Positions 10,960-21,308 of a stretch of 64,000 nt of DNA are shown here, piece after piece (position 1 is the stretch's first letter; every line of letters starts with the position of its first letter). The stretch is from Steinernema hermaphroditum (Eukaryota > Nematoda > Chromadorea > Rhabditida > Steinernematidae): NCBI GenBank assembly GCA_030435675.1, contig CM059621.1, forward strand, positions 15,562,001-15,626,000, given 5' to 3'. A model generated the notes under the pieces. It saw only the letters and a list, made by a program, of their open reading frames with translations. It ran no database searches and was not told where the DNA came from. Made by a program: the position numbers and the translations under genes.

Positions 10960-11334
10960 TACTGTAGCCAGCTCAGTATGTATCTCCAATTTTCAGAGAA
11001 ATGTGCTTTCGTTGAAGAAGTTGCTTAAAAGTTGCTTCACAGCGAGAAACATTCCATGAAGCTCCGAAGCGATGAGACGCTGTCTGTCCCCTCCCGTCTG
11101 CAAAGTGTAAAAACACAGAAACGTTTCCGATGAATCTTTGCGCAAAAATGTGATCGTAAAAACGGACTTGGTCTTGGCACGAAATTCCGAGTGAAACGGC
11201 ATCTGCACGGGAGGACGGTAGTCTACGGTGTCTAGGATCGTTGGTCTACTAGACAGTCTTTTCCGTTGTGGTTTCTGTTCTCGCTGCTTTGCTCCTATCG
11301 GGTCCGTCTTCTTTCGGTGCTACTTGATTGCTTT

Positions 11335-11464
11335 CAGCGCAGAGAATCCGAAACCGAATCCAAGCCGTCGTTCGCCTCGCTTCTTGGCTACGGGTCCCTC
11401 TGCAAAGCCGATAATGAAGAAGACGCTGAAGGTGCTGACGCGCAGAATGGCGAAGAAGGAGTGA
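11335..11464 (+). other. Possible terminal exon of an unknown gene
   Basis: After a TTGCTTTCAG acceptor, one frame gives ENPKPNPSRRSPRFLATGPS and ends KKTLKVLTRRMAKKE at 11464. An alternative frame is acidic (GYGSLCKADNEEDAEGADAQ). An AATAAA follows at 11519. Composition suggests coding, but the frame and upstream exons are undecided. Two exon-like patches at 3690-3950 and 6965-7130 could belong to the same split gene; that is a guess. Confidence 0.25.
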
Positions 11465-11911
11465 ATCGCTTTCTCATCCAATGTTTCTATTTTACCAATC
11501 GATCGACCTATTTCAGGCAATAAAAATTTTGAATGAAAATTGAAAAAAAAAAAGAAAAAAAATGAAAATTTTCTTTGCTCCTGTTTGCACAGCTTGTTCT
11601 TGTTCCATGGCACTTGACCATCTGTTCGTATTTGGCGTTGTTAGACTACCGAGACTTCCGAGACTGTACGGCTCTGATCCACATCTGTTCATCGAAATGA
11701 CCAGCACAACGTAGCGTTTATCGCTACTTCCTCTTCTAATCAGATGGTCCATGGCGTCAAAACCGTAAACAAAAGTAGAGAAGATAGACAGAGATGTGTC
11801 GTTTTTATCAACAAGGAAGTGAATATGAAATCAAACATCATATCAAAAGGGGGCCTTAAATGCAACTAACCAAAGCGGGCACAAGTCAGTCAGTCCCATC
11901 TGAAGTTTACC

Positions 11912-12473
11912 ATGAAGCTACTTGTCTTCGCCGCCTTCCTCGCTTTTACAGCTGCCGTAAGAGTGATCACCCTGAAATACGCATACCGTATCCCTCATTT
12001 TAGACCGTTGAGAGTGCTCCATCCAAGGAGCCCTACTGCGTTTGCCCCAGAGAACTGGCCACTCTCTATGGCGCCTTCAACAACGCTTCTCAAGCGGCCA
12101 AAGACGTTCTTCTGACGACCCGCGGAGTGCCTTGTCTGCGCAAAGACACGATCTTCACTCTGCGTTACGTCTACTACACCCTCCTGAAGTACATCAACTT
12201 CATCCAACTCACTCGTAATTTCCCTAAATCTCCTCAAGACTCTTCTATTCATTGGCGCTTTCAGCTTTCTACTCCAATCAGCACGACATCGAGCCTTTTG
12301 CAACGGACTGCGCGGTCCTGAAGAACGCCGTGGAGGTCTTCGACCAGGCTATCGAGAAAACCCACAATGCCAATGTTCACGCTCATGTTTGCAGTTGCGA
12401 GGTCGAAGTGGACTTCAAGCCCGAAGCGGAGTATGTGGACGCTCTTCTGGGCATCTTCACGAACTACTATTGA
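11912..12473 (+). CDS. Small secreted six-cysteine protein, hypothetical
   Basis: Three exons, 11912-11956, 12004-12214 and 12265-12473, join in phase to give 154 residues. Exon 1 encodes a textbook signal peptide (KLLVFAAFLAFTAA). The mature part has six cysteines arranged as YCVCPRE, VPCLRKD, ATDCAVLK and HVCSCEVE, and is probably helical with disulfides. No known family is recognised. The length, signal peptide and even cysteine count suggest a secreted effector-like or structural protein, but its role is unknown. Introns are 47-50 nt with good GT-AG signals. It is the only convincing gene between the retroelement cluster and the chitinase. Confidence 0.75.
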
Positions 12474-13398
12474 ACAATTTTTTGTTGCATTAACCCTACT
12501 AGATAACCCGTACTTACCCATGTTGAAGATTTCGGTTTGATCTGTTATAAATCGTGTACTACGCAACGACAGTATACAGGAAGCCACTGGCTTCGCTTTT
12601 TTCGTTCTTCATATGTACAATCACTTCACATCTCACACGAATAACAATTTCACACTTATCACGTATATCTTTGGGTCCTACCTGCCTTAATTGCAAAAAT
12701 TTCTTTAAAAATGATTCAGAGAATCCACTGAAGGTGTAATTGAATCTTGCAATTGAAAAATTTTCCATTCCAAAAATTTTTCAACAAAAATTTTCCATCA
12801 TTCCATGTCTATTGATGTTCGCAAAAATCTTTTTATGACAAAAAAAAAACAAAAAAGAGATATGACTTCTTTATTTGGAGACAAAGAGACGGTCTTCTGT
12901 CACAATGTTTGCACGCTCCTGGTGCTGGCTAACCAACTAACTACACTAACCAAAAATAGTTAAAAAAACCATTTTAAAGAGCCCAAATTTCATATCGAAA
13001 AGAAGACCTCTCGCTAACACGACCATGTTCCCATCAGTCCTTGCGACTTCCGTGCAGCTCCCAACAGCGACTTCCGTTCCCAGCGACGGAGCGCGAGCAG
13101 TTTAACAAACATAAACTGCATAAAAAGCTGGAAGCCGCTGTCACTACAGTTCTCCACTTTAGTCCACTTCTTCTACGAGTCTTCACGCCATCAATCGACG
13201 ACGACTCCACCACCCTCAACTTCTTCTGTCGACACCTTCGTCCGCAGAAGGAGCCGACCTCTCTTCAACCAAAAGAAGAGCATCCTCTCTGTCCTGTCTA
13301 TTTTGTATTTCTTTATTGTAATAATAACTATTTGTAAATCCGCGTGGCACAACGCAAGGTTGTAAGGCGAGCACAAAAGGCAAGAGAGGCCTTTTTTA
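12474..13398. other. Gene-free segment with repeat fragments
   Basis: It contains a fragment of the 32 kb repeat family (CTGCCTTAATTGCAAAAATT at about 12680) and a GC-richer stretch at 13035-13260 that is open on both strands without recognisable protein features. Confidence 0.35.
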
Positions 13399-13452
13399 TT
13401 GTGCATCGGCCGGGAAGCGAACCCGGGCCGCCCGCGTCGCAGGCGAGCATTG
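13399..13452 (-). pseudogene. tRNA-Gly-derived fragment
   Basis: On the minus strand the sequence covers the anticodon arm through the 3' acceptor strand of a eukaryotic tRNA-Gly(GCC): ATGCTCGCCTGC, GCGGGCGGCCCGGG, a B-box-like GGTTCGCTTCC and GGCCGATGCA. The D arm and 5' acceptor strand are replaced by dispersed-repeat sequence. The anticodon position reads GCG instead of GCC, and the invariant A of the B box is C. It cannot fold as a full tRNA and is probably a pseudogene or SINE head. Confidence 0.75.
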
Positions 13453-13824
13453 AGGATAGAAGCAGTGACGGATCTTTTTGTGAGTTAATTTTCTCGCCTC
13501 ATAAATGCACAAGAGAAACGCAATCAGAGATACATTTTTCATTTCATTTATTAACTATCTCAGTTCACATCGAACGTAGCGTTCACAATATAATGACCAA
13601 TCGATATTAGATGCTTCATTCCAGCGGCCTGGTAGTATCTTGAAAAAAAAAAAGAGGTCTTCCGGTTGGACGTTTCGCGTCATCGTAGTCGTTCGTTACT
13701 TTCCATAAAGTGACTTCTTGGGACCATTTGTGCGTTTCGGATATCAGTTTCGGATATCAGCTTCCATACATTATGGTCATTTTTTCATAAAGGCTGAATG
13801 TTGAAAAAGTGAACATGGATTCAC

Positions 13825-14045
13825 AAAAAGCCGAGACCTCTAATTTCCAAGTTGGCTAGAGTAGCTCTCCACTTTGAGCTGGGAGATTCCTGTTTGAATG
13901 TTCTTATAGCACTCTCTCATCTCTATCTGACCGTCTGTGCTCACCCGCAAATGACGACATCAGAAGAAATCACTCAGAATAACACAAAGAGATCGAACAT
14001 TGGGCCAAAACATTTTAGACGAATCCTGATAGTGTGTACAAAGTG
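13825..14045. repeat. Dispersed repeat family A, copy 1
   Basis: This is the reference copy of a roughly 220 bp family with landmarks TTGAGCTGGGAGATTCCTG, GCACTCTCTCATCTCTA, TGTGCTCACCCGCAAATGAC and AATTACTTCAG-like endings. Further copies lie at 15175-15365, 30050-30270, 31110-31235 and 37875-38130, with a partial copy at 31860-31930. All are in the same orientation and share no evident coding capacity. Confidence 0.75.
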
Positions 14046-14244
14046 GGCTGAAGTTATTCGAGCTAACGGTGAATACCTTGAAGAAAATAAGTGCCTTTAT
14101 GGGAACAAACACTGATTTTCGGATGCCGTCATTTGTGCATAAGCACAGACGGCGGTCAGATAGCGATAACACAGCAAAAATAAACATTTCACGCTCAATA
14201 AGAAGATTTTTACACGATTTTTACACGATTTATCTTCCCGAATC

Positions 14245-14720
14245 AACGGCTTACGCCGTGCAGGACGTCTCATAAATGCACAAAGAAGAACAAAGTCACA
14301 CCGTAGCCGCTGATTTTCTTCTGGTTTCGGTGGAGCAGACGAATCCGAAGAGAATCCAGCGTTACCATCAGTATGCGCGGTCGTCGAAGTCGTGAAGAGT
14401 TGATTCCGGAAGTGGCGCGGCGGCGGAGTACAGCGAACGGAACGGAGGGGCATCTTCGGTTCGGCTTGCGGCGCGGACTTCGTAGTTGCAACGCTTCTTC
14501 GGCTTCTCTGGCGCGGGTAGAGTCGGGCAGTCATGACGAGCTTCTTGGCAAGACGGTGGAACTACGGCTCCCTGGTGTTCCAGGCCTTCTGGGAGCCGGG
14601 GCGATCATTGCGCCAACAGCGATGGCCGAGAACGACCGCTCACTTAATTCATTCGGCTCAGACAGCCTCAGAGAGAGAGAGCGAGTGGACGACCCGACCG
14701 ATCGCTGGGGGCACAAATGA
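14245..14720. repeat. Dispersed repeat family B, long copy
   Basis: It begins ACGCCGTGCAGGACGTCTC, then AAATGCACAA and a GC-rich body containing GGAACTACGGCTCCCTGG and CCTTCTGGGAGCCGG. Related stretches occur at 13450-13520, 22440-22620, 25110-25530, 32815-33260, 34550-34700, 39130-39640 and 43690-43880 (the last with the GC-rich core inverted). The GC-rich core gives long but mutually inconsistent open frames, so it is treated as non-coding repeat. Confidence 0.65.
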
Positions 14721-15174
14721 AAGACCTGTCAATAAGAAGATCTCCCCAAAATTCATTACGTTAACTATTGTGAAAACCGTGGAATTCGTAAATTTCTCAC
14801 ACCAAACACATTCATTATATCTTATTGCTAGAAACATCCATATTGTTTAAAAAATCCATTATGTCTACTATGAATCGTTGTGAAACCCCGAAACGAAGTA
14901 AACGTTTTGTTTGATATGTTTCATCGTGGGTCAAAAATTGATATTTGTGATCCGGATCCAGATTAAGAAAATTATCCCAGAAAGGCATAAATTTTCTTCA
15001 GAAAAATATCCATATCCATGTAATAACCGAGTTTATGGAACTGCATATATTTAGCGCCTGTACGACTATTAGAAAAGTGATCCGTCTTCAACGTCACAAC
15101 CCAATGGTTGCTTTTCAAACAATACAAAAATTTGCCGCACAAGAGCACAATATGCTTATTTCCATACTTCACCT

Positions 15175-15365
15175 CTTCACCTCGAGAGATTCCTGTTTTA
15201 CATTGTTATAGCACTCTGTTCCCTCTATTTTATCGTCACCTGTGCTTGTCCATAAATGACAACATTAGAGGAAACCTCTCAAAATAAGATAAAGACGTCG
15301 GACAGTGGACAACAACAATTTTTGATACGAAATCCGACATTGTCGACGAATGCGAATGTTGTGCA
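15175..15365. repeat. Dispersed repeat family A, copy 2
   Basis: Shared landmarks are GAGAGATTCCTG, TATAGCACTCTGTTCCCTC, TGTGCTTGTCCATAAATGAC and TCAAAATAAGATAAAG. Confidence 0.7.
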
Positions 15366-15529
15366 CAAAGTGGCTGAAGTTGTTCGAGCAACCAAATTTC
15401 AAAAATTAACATCTGCATGGCAATTAAAAACAGAAGAAGACCGGCGACTACGGAGTGACAATGTGATTTGTTATGACGTCTTGCAAGGCGCAAGCCTTAG
15501 ATATATAGAGAGAAATAAACTCGTATAAA

Positions 15530-18208
15530 CTAGCAATTTCATGTTAAATATGAAGGTCTCCCCAAAATCCGTTGTGAAACCGTGTAATCCACAAATTTCT
15601 CACACCTGACACATTCTATCTTAGATTATTCTTAGAAACGAAGTAAACTTTGTGTTTGGTATGAATGAAGGAGCACTAAAAATTAAAATTTGATTTATCA
15701 CTACGTTAAAAAATGATCCCAGATAAAGTGGTGTAGCATCAAAGTATAGCAATTTCCAAAGACGCAAAAAATATCGATAACATTTGCATGCCAATATCAT
15801 GCGCAACCTGAAGGTCTCCCCAAGATACATTATGTTGACTGTTATTGAAACCGCGGAATCCATAAATTTTACCTAGCACATTCCTTATATCTTAGAAACG
15901 AAGTAAACTACGTGTTTCGTATGTTTCAACGTGCACCAAAAATTTAAATTCGTGATCCGATCCACTACATTAACGAAAAGAAAAAATGGCGTAGCATAAA
16001 AATGTGCCTTTAGAAACAAAAATATGGTATATATGAATAATTGAGCTTATGAAACCGGGTATATTTAACGTTTGACCATTGAAAAAATGACCCGTCTTCA
16101 ACCTTACAACGCAATGGCTGCTCTTCAAAGCAGCGATTGGATTGTAAGCTGCTCTCGCAAAAATTTGGCACATAAGAACAGTATATGTCTATTTCTATTT
16201 TTATCTCGTTTTTCTTCACTTGTTTGAACTACAGCAGCAAGTTCAAAAATTAGCCGGTAGCCTAAAAAACGAAAAGATAAGTCACATTCCATTAATGAAC
16301 TACGTCAAGCACAAACTACAGTGCAGTGCAAAATGATAGACTCACCCTACAGAAGTGCTAGTTCTACAATATCTACAATATAGTGAAACTTTTGAAACGC
16401 GTCGTAAACCATCTGAAAGAGCGTCGAAAAACATGTAGACTCCTGAAGACCACCGCGCTCAAAGTGCACTTATCAGGCTAGATAGGGCCTCAGATTCTCT
16501 CTATCTATAAATCGACCGGCGATAATGATAGACTCACCTACAGGAGGAGGATCGTTTTCGTTGCTCATTTGTGCTCGTCATTTCAGGTGATTCGTCATTT
16601 CAAAAATTTCAAATTTGTAATAGAACCAGGTAGCACATCCAGAAAACTAAGAACTTAGGGATTTTGATTGAAAATTGACCAAATAAATTGTGCAAATACC
16701 GTGAATCATCGTTTTCTCCATTAAAAATAACCTAGAAGGTGAAATAATGGGAAACTAGCGCCTTTGAAGACCTTTCTGGCTTCAAAACTTCAAACCCCAA
16801 CTTAACGGACACTCTTGAATGGCTCCCGAAACGATGTAAAAGACCGGTTTTCCAGTCTTTTTTAATAAAACCACGTTGTAGAGCGAGCAGAAGGACCCAT
16901 AGCTACTATCTACTCGATTTCATAACGTAACTTGTCAAAAAACAACGGTTCTTCCAAGACGCTTTTTTGAAAATTCCATACCATGACCTGTCCACGTCCC
17001 GTATCCGCACATAATGCAGTTTTAATGCCAGAAAACACTGAATAGGATAAGCTGCGCGAAATTTCATTTAAGTTATTTAACCGATAAAACAGGAGTAATT
17101 TGAGCTATCTAGGGACTGTAGGACACTAAAGAATCCCAAAGAACAAGAGAAATAGGCACAAAAATACAGGAGAACAGGAACTCATTTTCATAACGATCGG
17201 CCTTTCATTTTTGTTCGGGTCACCCGACAAACTGCTACGTTCATTGCGTTTACCAAATTTCAGGGCCGATCATTTATGGCAAAAATTGTTCCTTATGAGT
17301 TGGTTCTTACGCTGGCCACAATCACACGACAAACATACTAAAACAATCAAGGAACAAAGCATGAATGCCAATAATGAATTATTTTTTATGTATATTGTCT
17401 GCACCTAAGTTTTGAAGATATCTCGTACTGGATAAGAAAGTCTTTCATTTATGTCTACATATTGAAGAAGACCAGCCTATAATAAGTACGGTCGGTGAAA
17501 TGCAGTTCATTCAAGAAATAGAAGAGCTACTTGAACTTAAAAAATTCAGCCACTTCGGCCACCTGGAAAGTGAAATGCTGTGGCTATTCAAGAGATAAAA
17601 ACAGAACAATCGCTAACAATATATTCAAGCCCCTGAGGATCAAAAATAAGATATTTAGAAACAGCTCGTGCCTACGCGTGGAAGAAGCCAAACAAAGATG
17701 AGATGTTACCATGTGACCACAATGTTACTTGAGTGATATCATGAAAAGACGATGTTCGTAAAGTATATATGTCCTTGACTGGATTGAGCGTCGGATGTTT
17801 TTGACGAAATCCATTACAATCAATAGATATTACAGTTAACACTTATGTACTCTTGGCTAAACGTCCTTTTGTGCGGTGATCTTTCCGATGAACTATTGTT
17901 TTCTACGAACAGATCAAAGAAACCGCTCACCTGATCCTGTTATAAGATTTCCTTTTATCGCGGGGACAACTCTGGCTTTACTTATCAGAGAAATGTCGCT
18001 AATATAAGAGATTCTCCAGTGGATATGACAGTTCGTTGGCGTACTAGTACATCGCTGCTGCCTAGTCTCACAAGAGGTTTCGAATTTTTGCAAATGTGCC
18101 AGTTAACCATTATCCGGTGTTTCCGAATCTCTCGCTTTCAATCTCGATATTTCAAAGGTTAAGAAACGATATATTTTTGCAATTACCTTAAGCTTGCTTC
18201 GTGCGCTT
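15530..18208. other. Gene-free, AT-rich segment
   Basis: No supported exons. A short direct repeat (AAGGTCTCCCCAA with TTGTGAAACC/CGGAATCCA) recurs at about 15553, 15812 and 14735, suggesting another small dispersed family. Confidence 0.4.
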
Positions 18209-18389
18209 TCAAATCTGGTCCAAGTAGATGTAGAGAGGACTCTGGCCGCTGATGCTCTCGTCGGGCGACCCACTATCGCTGTCGACCCTTTTTGAGTTGG
18301 AGGGGAACTCGCTCCATCTTCGACCGCGCCTCTCCTTGGCCCTCTGGTTTTGGAACCACACGTTCAAATAAACCGTAGTCTCCTCCTTC
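18209..18389 (-). pseudogene. Homeodomain recognition-helix exon (orphan 3' exon or pseudogene)
   Basis: On the minus strand, after an AATCACAG acceptor, an open frame reads KEETTVYLNVWFQNQRAKER and then RGRRWSEFPSNSKRVDSDSG, stopping at 18209. The segment VWFQNQRAKERR is the DNA-contacting third helix of a homeodomain (WFQN core with the invariant Asn), followed by a basic and then Ser/Asp-rich tail typical of homeobox transcription factors. Helices 1 and 2 were not found upstream on the minus strand, where the plus-strand chitinase begins only 76 nt away. It is therefore either the last exon of a gene whose earlier exons overlap or lie beyond the chitinase, or a broken copy. The helix assignment is good; the gene status is open. 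Confidence 0.55.
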
Positions 18390-18464
18390 CTGTGATTCCA
18401 TACATTGACCAGACAAATGTCTCAGATCGCTTTCAACGTATTGAGTAATTGCAGATATTTGGAA

Positions 18465-20222
18465 ATGCATCTCCATCCAGTGACTCTGGTAGCTGCACTC
18501 ATAGTGCTATCAGGTAATGAACACGTTGTTTACCTGCTATGAAGATATCACCTGTTTTCCACTTGATGATTCTGTACTTAATGACAGATGAACTGAAATC
18601 ATTCACTCTCCTGCGAGCAGAAATGCCTTTGATACCCAGAAAGGGTTCAATTCAGGAACTATCATTATAAACAAGACACAATCATACATATAGAACAATC
18701 ACATCTATGTAAACAAGAACGCCCCTTTCAGTGCCATCCACCTATGCCGCAAACTACGTACACGCCTGCTACTTCACGAACTGGGCGCAGTACCGTCCCG
18801 GTGTGGGCAAGTACACCCCTAAAGACTACTCCCCCGGCCTGTGCACCCACATCCTCTACGCCTTTGGATGGATCAACGCCCAGACGTACAAAGTGGAGAA
18901 GCGTGAATGGAACGACGAAGTTTTATACAAGGGATTAAACGAGATGAAAGAGAAGGATCGCGGACTGAAGACCCTTCTGTCCATCGGTGGAGCTACGTTC
19001 CCCAACAATCTTTTCCAGACCCTTGCTGGCAACAGCCAACTTCGAAAGACCTTCATCAACTCGGCCATTGAGTGGGCTGATCAGTACGGATTCGATGGAA
19101 TCGACCTGGATTGGGAGTTCCCCACAGCAGGCGACAAAGCCAACTTCGCCGTTCTCATCAAACAGATGAAGGTTTCTTTTGCCACCCACGCCAAGAAGAG
19201 CGGGAAACCTCAACTCCTCCTGACCGCCGCCGTCACTGCCAATACTCAAACTGCCGACGCTGGATACGATTATCCGAAATTGGTCAAGTTCGTTTAAACA
19301 TGGACAACCACCCACTGTACTTGTGGCTTTAGCGAATTCGATTACATCTTCCTGATGGCCTATGACTTCCACGGCTCCTGGGAGCAGCAGACTGGAGTCA
19401 ATGCGCCACTTCGGGCCAAACAAGGCGATCCGTTCAGCTTGGAAGTAGCGGCTAACCACTATGCCAAGCGAGGGTTCCCAAAGACTAAAATCGTTATCGG
19501 GGTTGGTACCTACGGACGCGGATGGACCCTCAGTAGCGCCGCCAACAACGGGCTCGGCGCACCCACAGCTGGTAAATCTGCCAAAGGCGACTTCACCGGC
19601 GAGGCTGGATTTGCTGCTTACTACGAAATATGCACATATCAGAAACAAGGGGCTAAGCGTCACTGGGATGACTTATCGAAGACGCCGTATCTCGTGAAAG
19701 GCAATGAATGGTTCACCTACGACGATGTTCAATCTGTTAATGCTAAGGTATAGCATGCGATATTTTAAGGTGATGTAATGGTACAAACTTCAGGTCGATT
19801 GGCTCATGAAAAACGGTTTCGCAGGCGCCTTCACCTGGAGCCTGGATCAGGATGACTTCCGTGGCACATGTGGCGAGAAGTACCCTCTCCACAACGCGAT
19901 CGTCAAGAAACTCACCGGAAAGGCCCCTCCAGTCATTCCCACCAAAAGCACTCCCAAGCCTGCTCGCACTACGACTGTCCGCGGATCGCGAAGCTCCTCC
20001 CGAAGGCCTTCGCGCAGCACAAAGAAGCCTGCACCGACCAAGAAGCCCACTGGGCCCTTTTCGTGCAGCTCCGACGGATTCTTCTCCGATCCCGCCAGTT
20101 GCGAGTCGTACTATCGCTGCGTCAACGGCGTCGCCCACCACTTCCATTGCCCTAATGGACTTCAGTTCAACCCGACTGCACAGGCCTGCGACTGGCCCGC
20201 CAACGTGAACTGTCGAGTGTAA
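18465..20222 (+). CDS. Secreted GH18 chitinase with C-terminal chitin-binding domain
   Basis: Exons 18465-18513, 18732-19287, 19333-19747 and 19794-20222 give 482 residues. Exon 1 encodes a signal peptide (HLHPVTLVAALIVLS). The GH18 barrel begins HACYFTNWAQYRPG, contains LKTLLSIGGA and the catalytic DxxDxDxE box as FDGIDLDWEFP (acid Glu about 145), then FLMAYDFHGSWE, YGRGWTL and the late-barrel FAGAFTWSLDQDDFRG. A Thr/Ser/Pro/Arg-rich linker of about 50 residues leads to a peritrophin-A type (CBM14) domain with the expected six cysteines. The enzyme hydrolyses chitin in cuticle, eggshell or food. The second junction is the weak point: the only phase-correct donor (AA|GTTCGT) is poor, while the more obvious GTTTAA donor 4 nt later would break the frame. 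An AATAAA at about 20279 follows. Confidence 0.9.
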
Positions 20223-21308
20223 ATATGCAGAAGTGTTACATAGTATAACTGATTTAATATATTACGATTGATTCAATGAATAAAGGTGAAGCATGTAGTA
20301 AAGATTTTAAATGTGCAAAAATTTCAAAATCTGTATCCCCAGCGATCAGTCGATTTGTCCACTCTTTCTCTCTGAGATCCCAATCAGCCAAATAGGACTA
20401 GATTGAGAAACTCCCTTGTTCCACACACTCGGCTATCCCCCTTAACAATTTATCACCAATGTGCGAGTGGTCACCCCCACCATCGGATGAGCTTTATTTG
20501 ACTCAAGTCGGTGACTCCTCGCTGTCGCTATTCGCCTCAACTTCTAACCTAACCCGTAATACCGAAAAAAAATAGATCGGAAGGACCTGGCTATAAACTT
20601 ATTCAAATGTGAATATTCATACCAGTAGCACCCTGTTTGAAAGTGATGCAGCCAACGAAATGGAGAACGACAAAAATAAAACTACCAGTTATATTTAAAA
20701 TATCTCCCTTGAGCCACATTATCACCAGTGATGGGTTTTCGAGACTCGAAATTTCGTGATTTTACACCGAAAAAAAAGAAGAATCCGTCGGCACTGAAAT
20801 TTCGAGCATGTTTTGTTTTGTTTTGGCATTACCAGTCCTTTACTCGAGCCATACACGAATAACAATGACACAGCGATGTACGCTGTATATAACGATGTAC
20901 GCTGGTGGTAGACAGTCTAGACTAGCAAATTTTTCAGAGCGTTTGGAGGCCTGCATCACGGCAGAAGGCGGTCACTTCGAACAGAATCTGTGATATTCGA
21001 AGTAGTATTTATTTTCTTGTGATATATTCACCACTTCGAGATATAATCGATCTTCGGCTCGGCTAAATGGTAGTCCTGGAGTTGATCCACGCGATGCACA
21101 CTGACGATTCTAATCATTAAATGTTCGTCATTCGTGTTTAGTTTTCAGTATTCGATGGAATTCGATCCACCCGCGACAACTCTACAACCCTATGTAGTTG
21201 CCACCATTTGACAATGTTTATTTTTGCGCTCCATTACCGTAGGGGAGTACTACTGTAACTACATTCCAACAAAACAAATACTTATTCAATTAATTTATTA
21301 GCATTTAA
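20223..21308. other. Intergenic region between the convergent chitinase and TMC genes
   Basis: The chitinase (plus) and TMC gene (minus) end toward each other. Poly(A) signals occur on each side (AATAAA near 20279 on plus, near 21291 on minus). Apart from the transposase relic ending at 20993, nothing coding is seen. Confidence 0.5.
20808..20993 (+). pseudogene. Possible transposase C-terminus relic
   Basis: The last 17 codons before the stop at 20993 read RLEACITAEGGHFEQNL, which resembles the conserved end of many mariner/Tc transposases (Ala-Gly-Gly-His-Phe-Glu type). The upstream part of the frame shows no family resemblance. It lies in the gap between the chitinase and the TMC gene. Confidence 0.4.

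Noticed and set aside
19743..20147. Minus-strand frames of 134 codons over the chitinase 3' exon
   Set aside because: Antisense shadows of a clearly coding exon.
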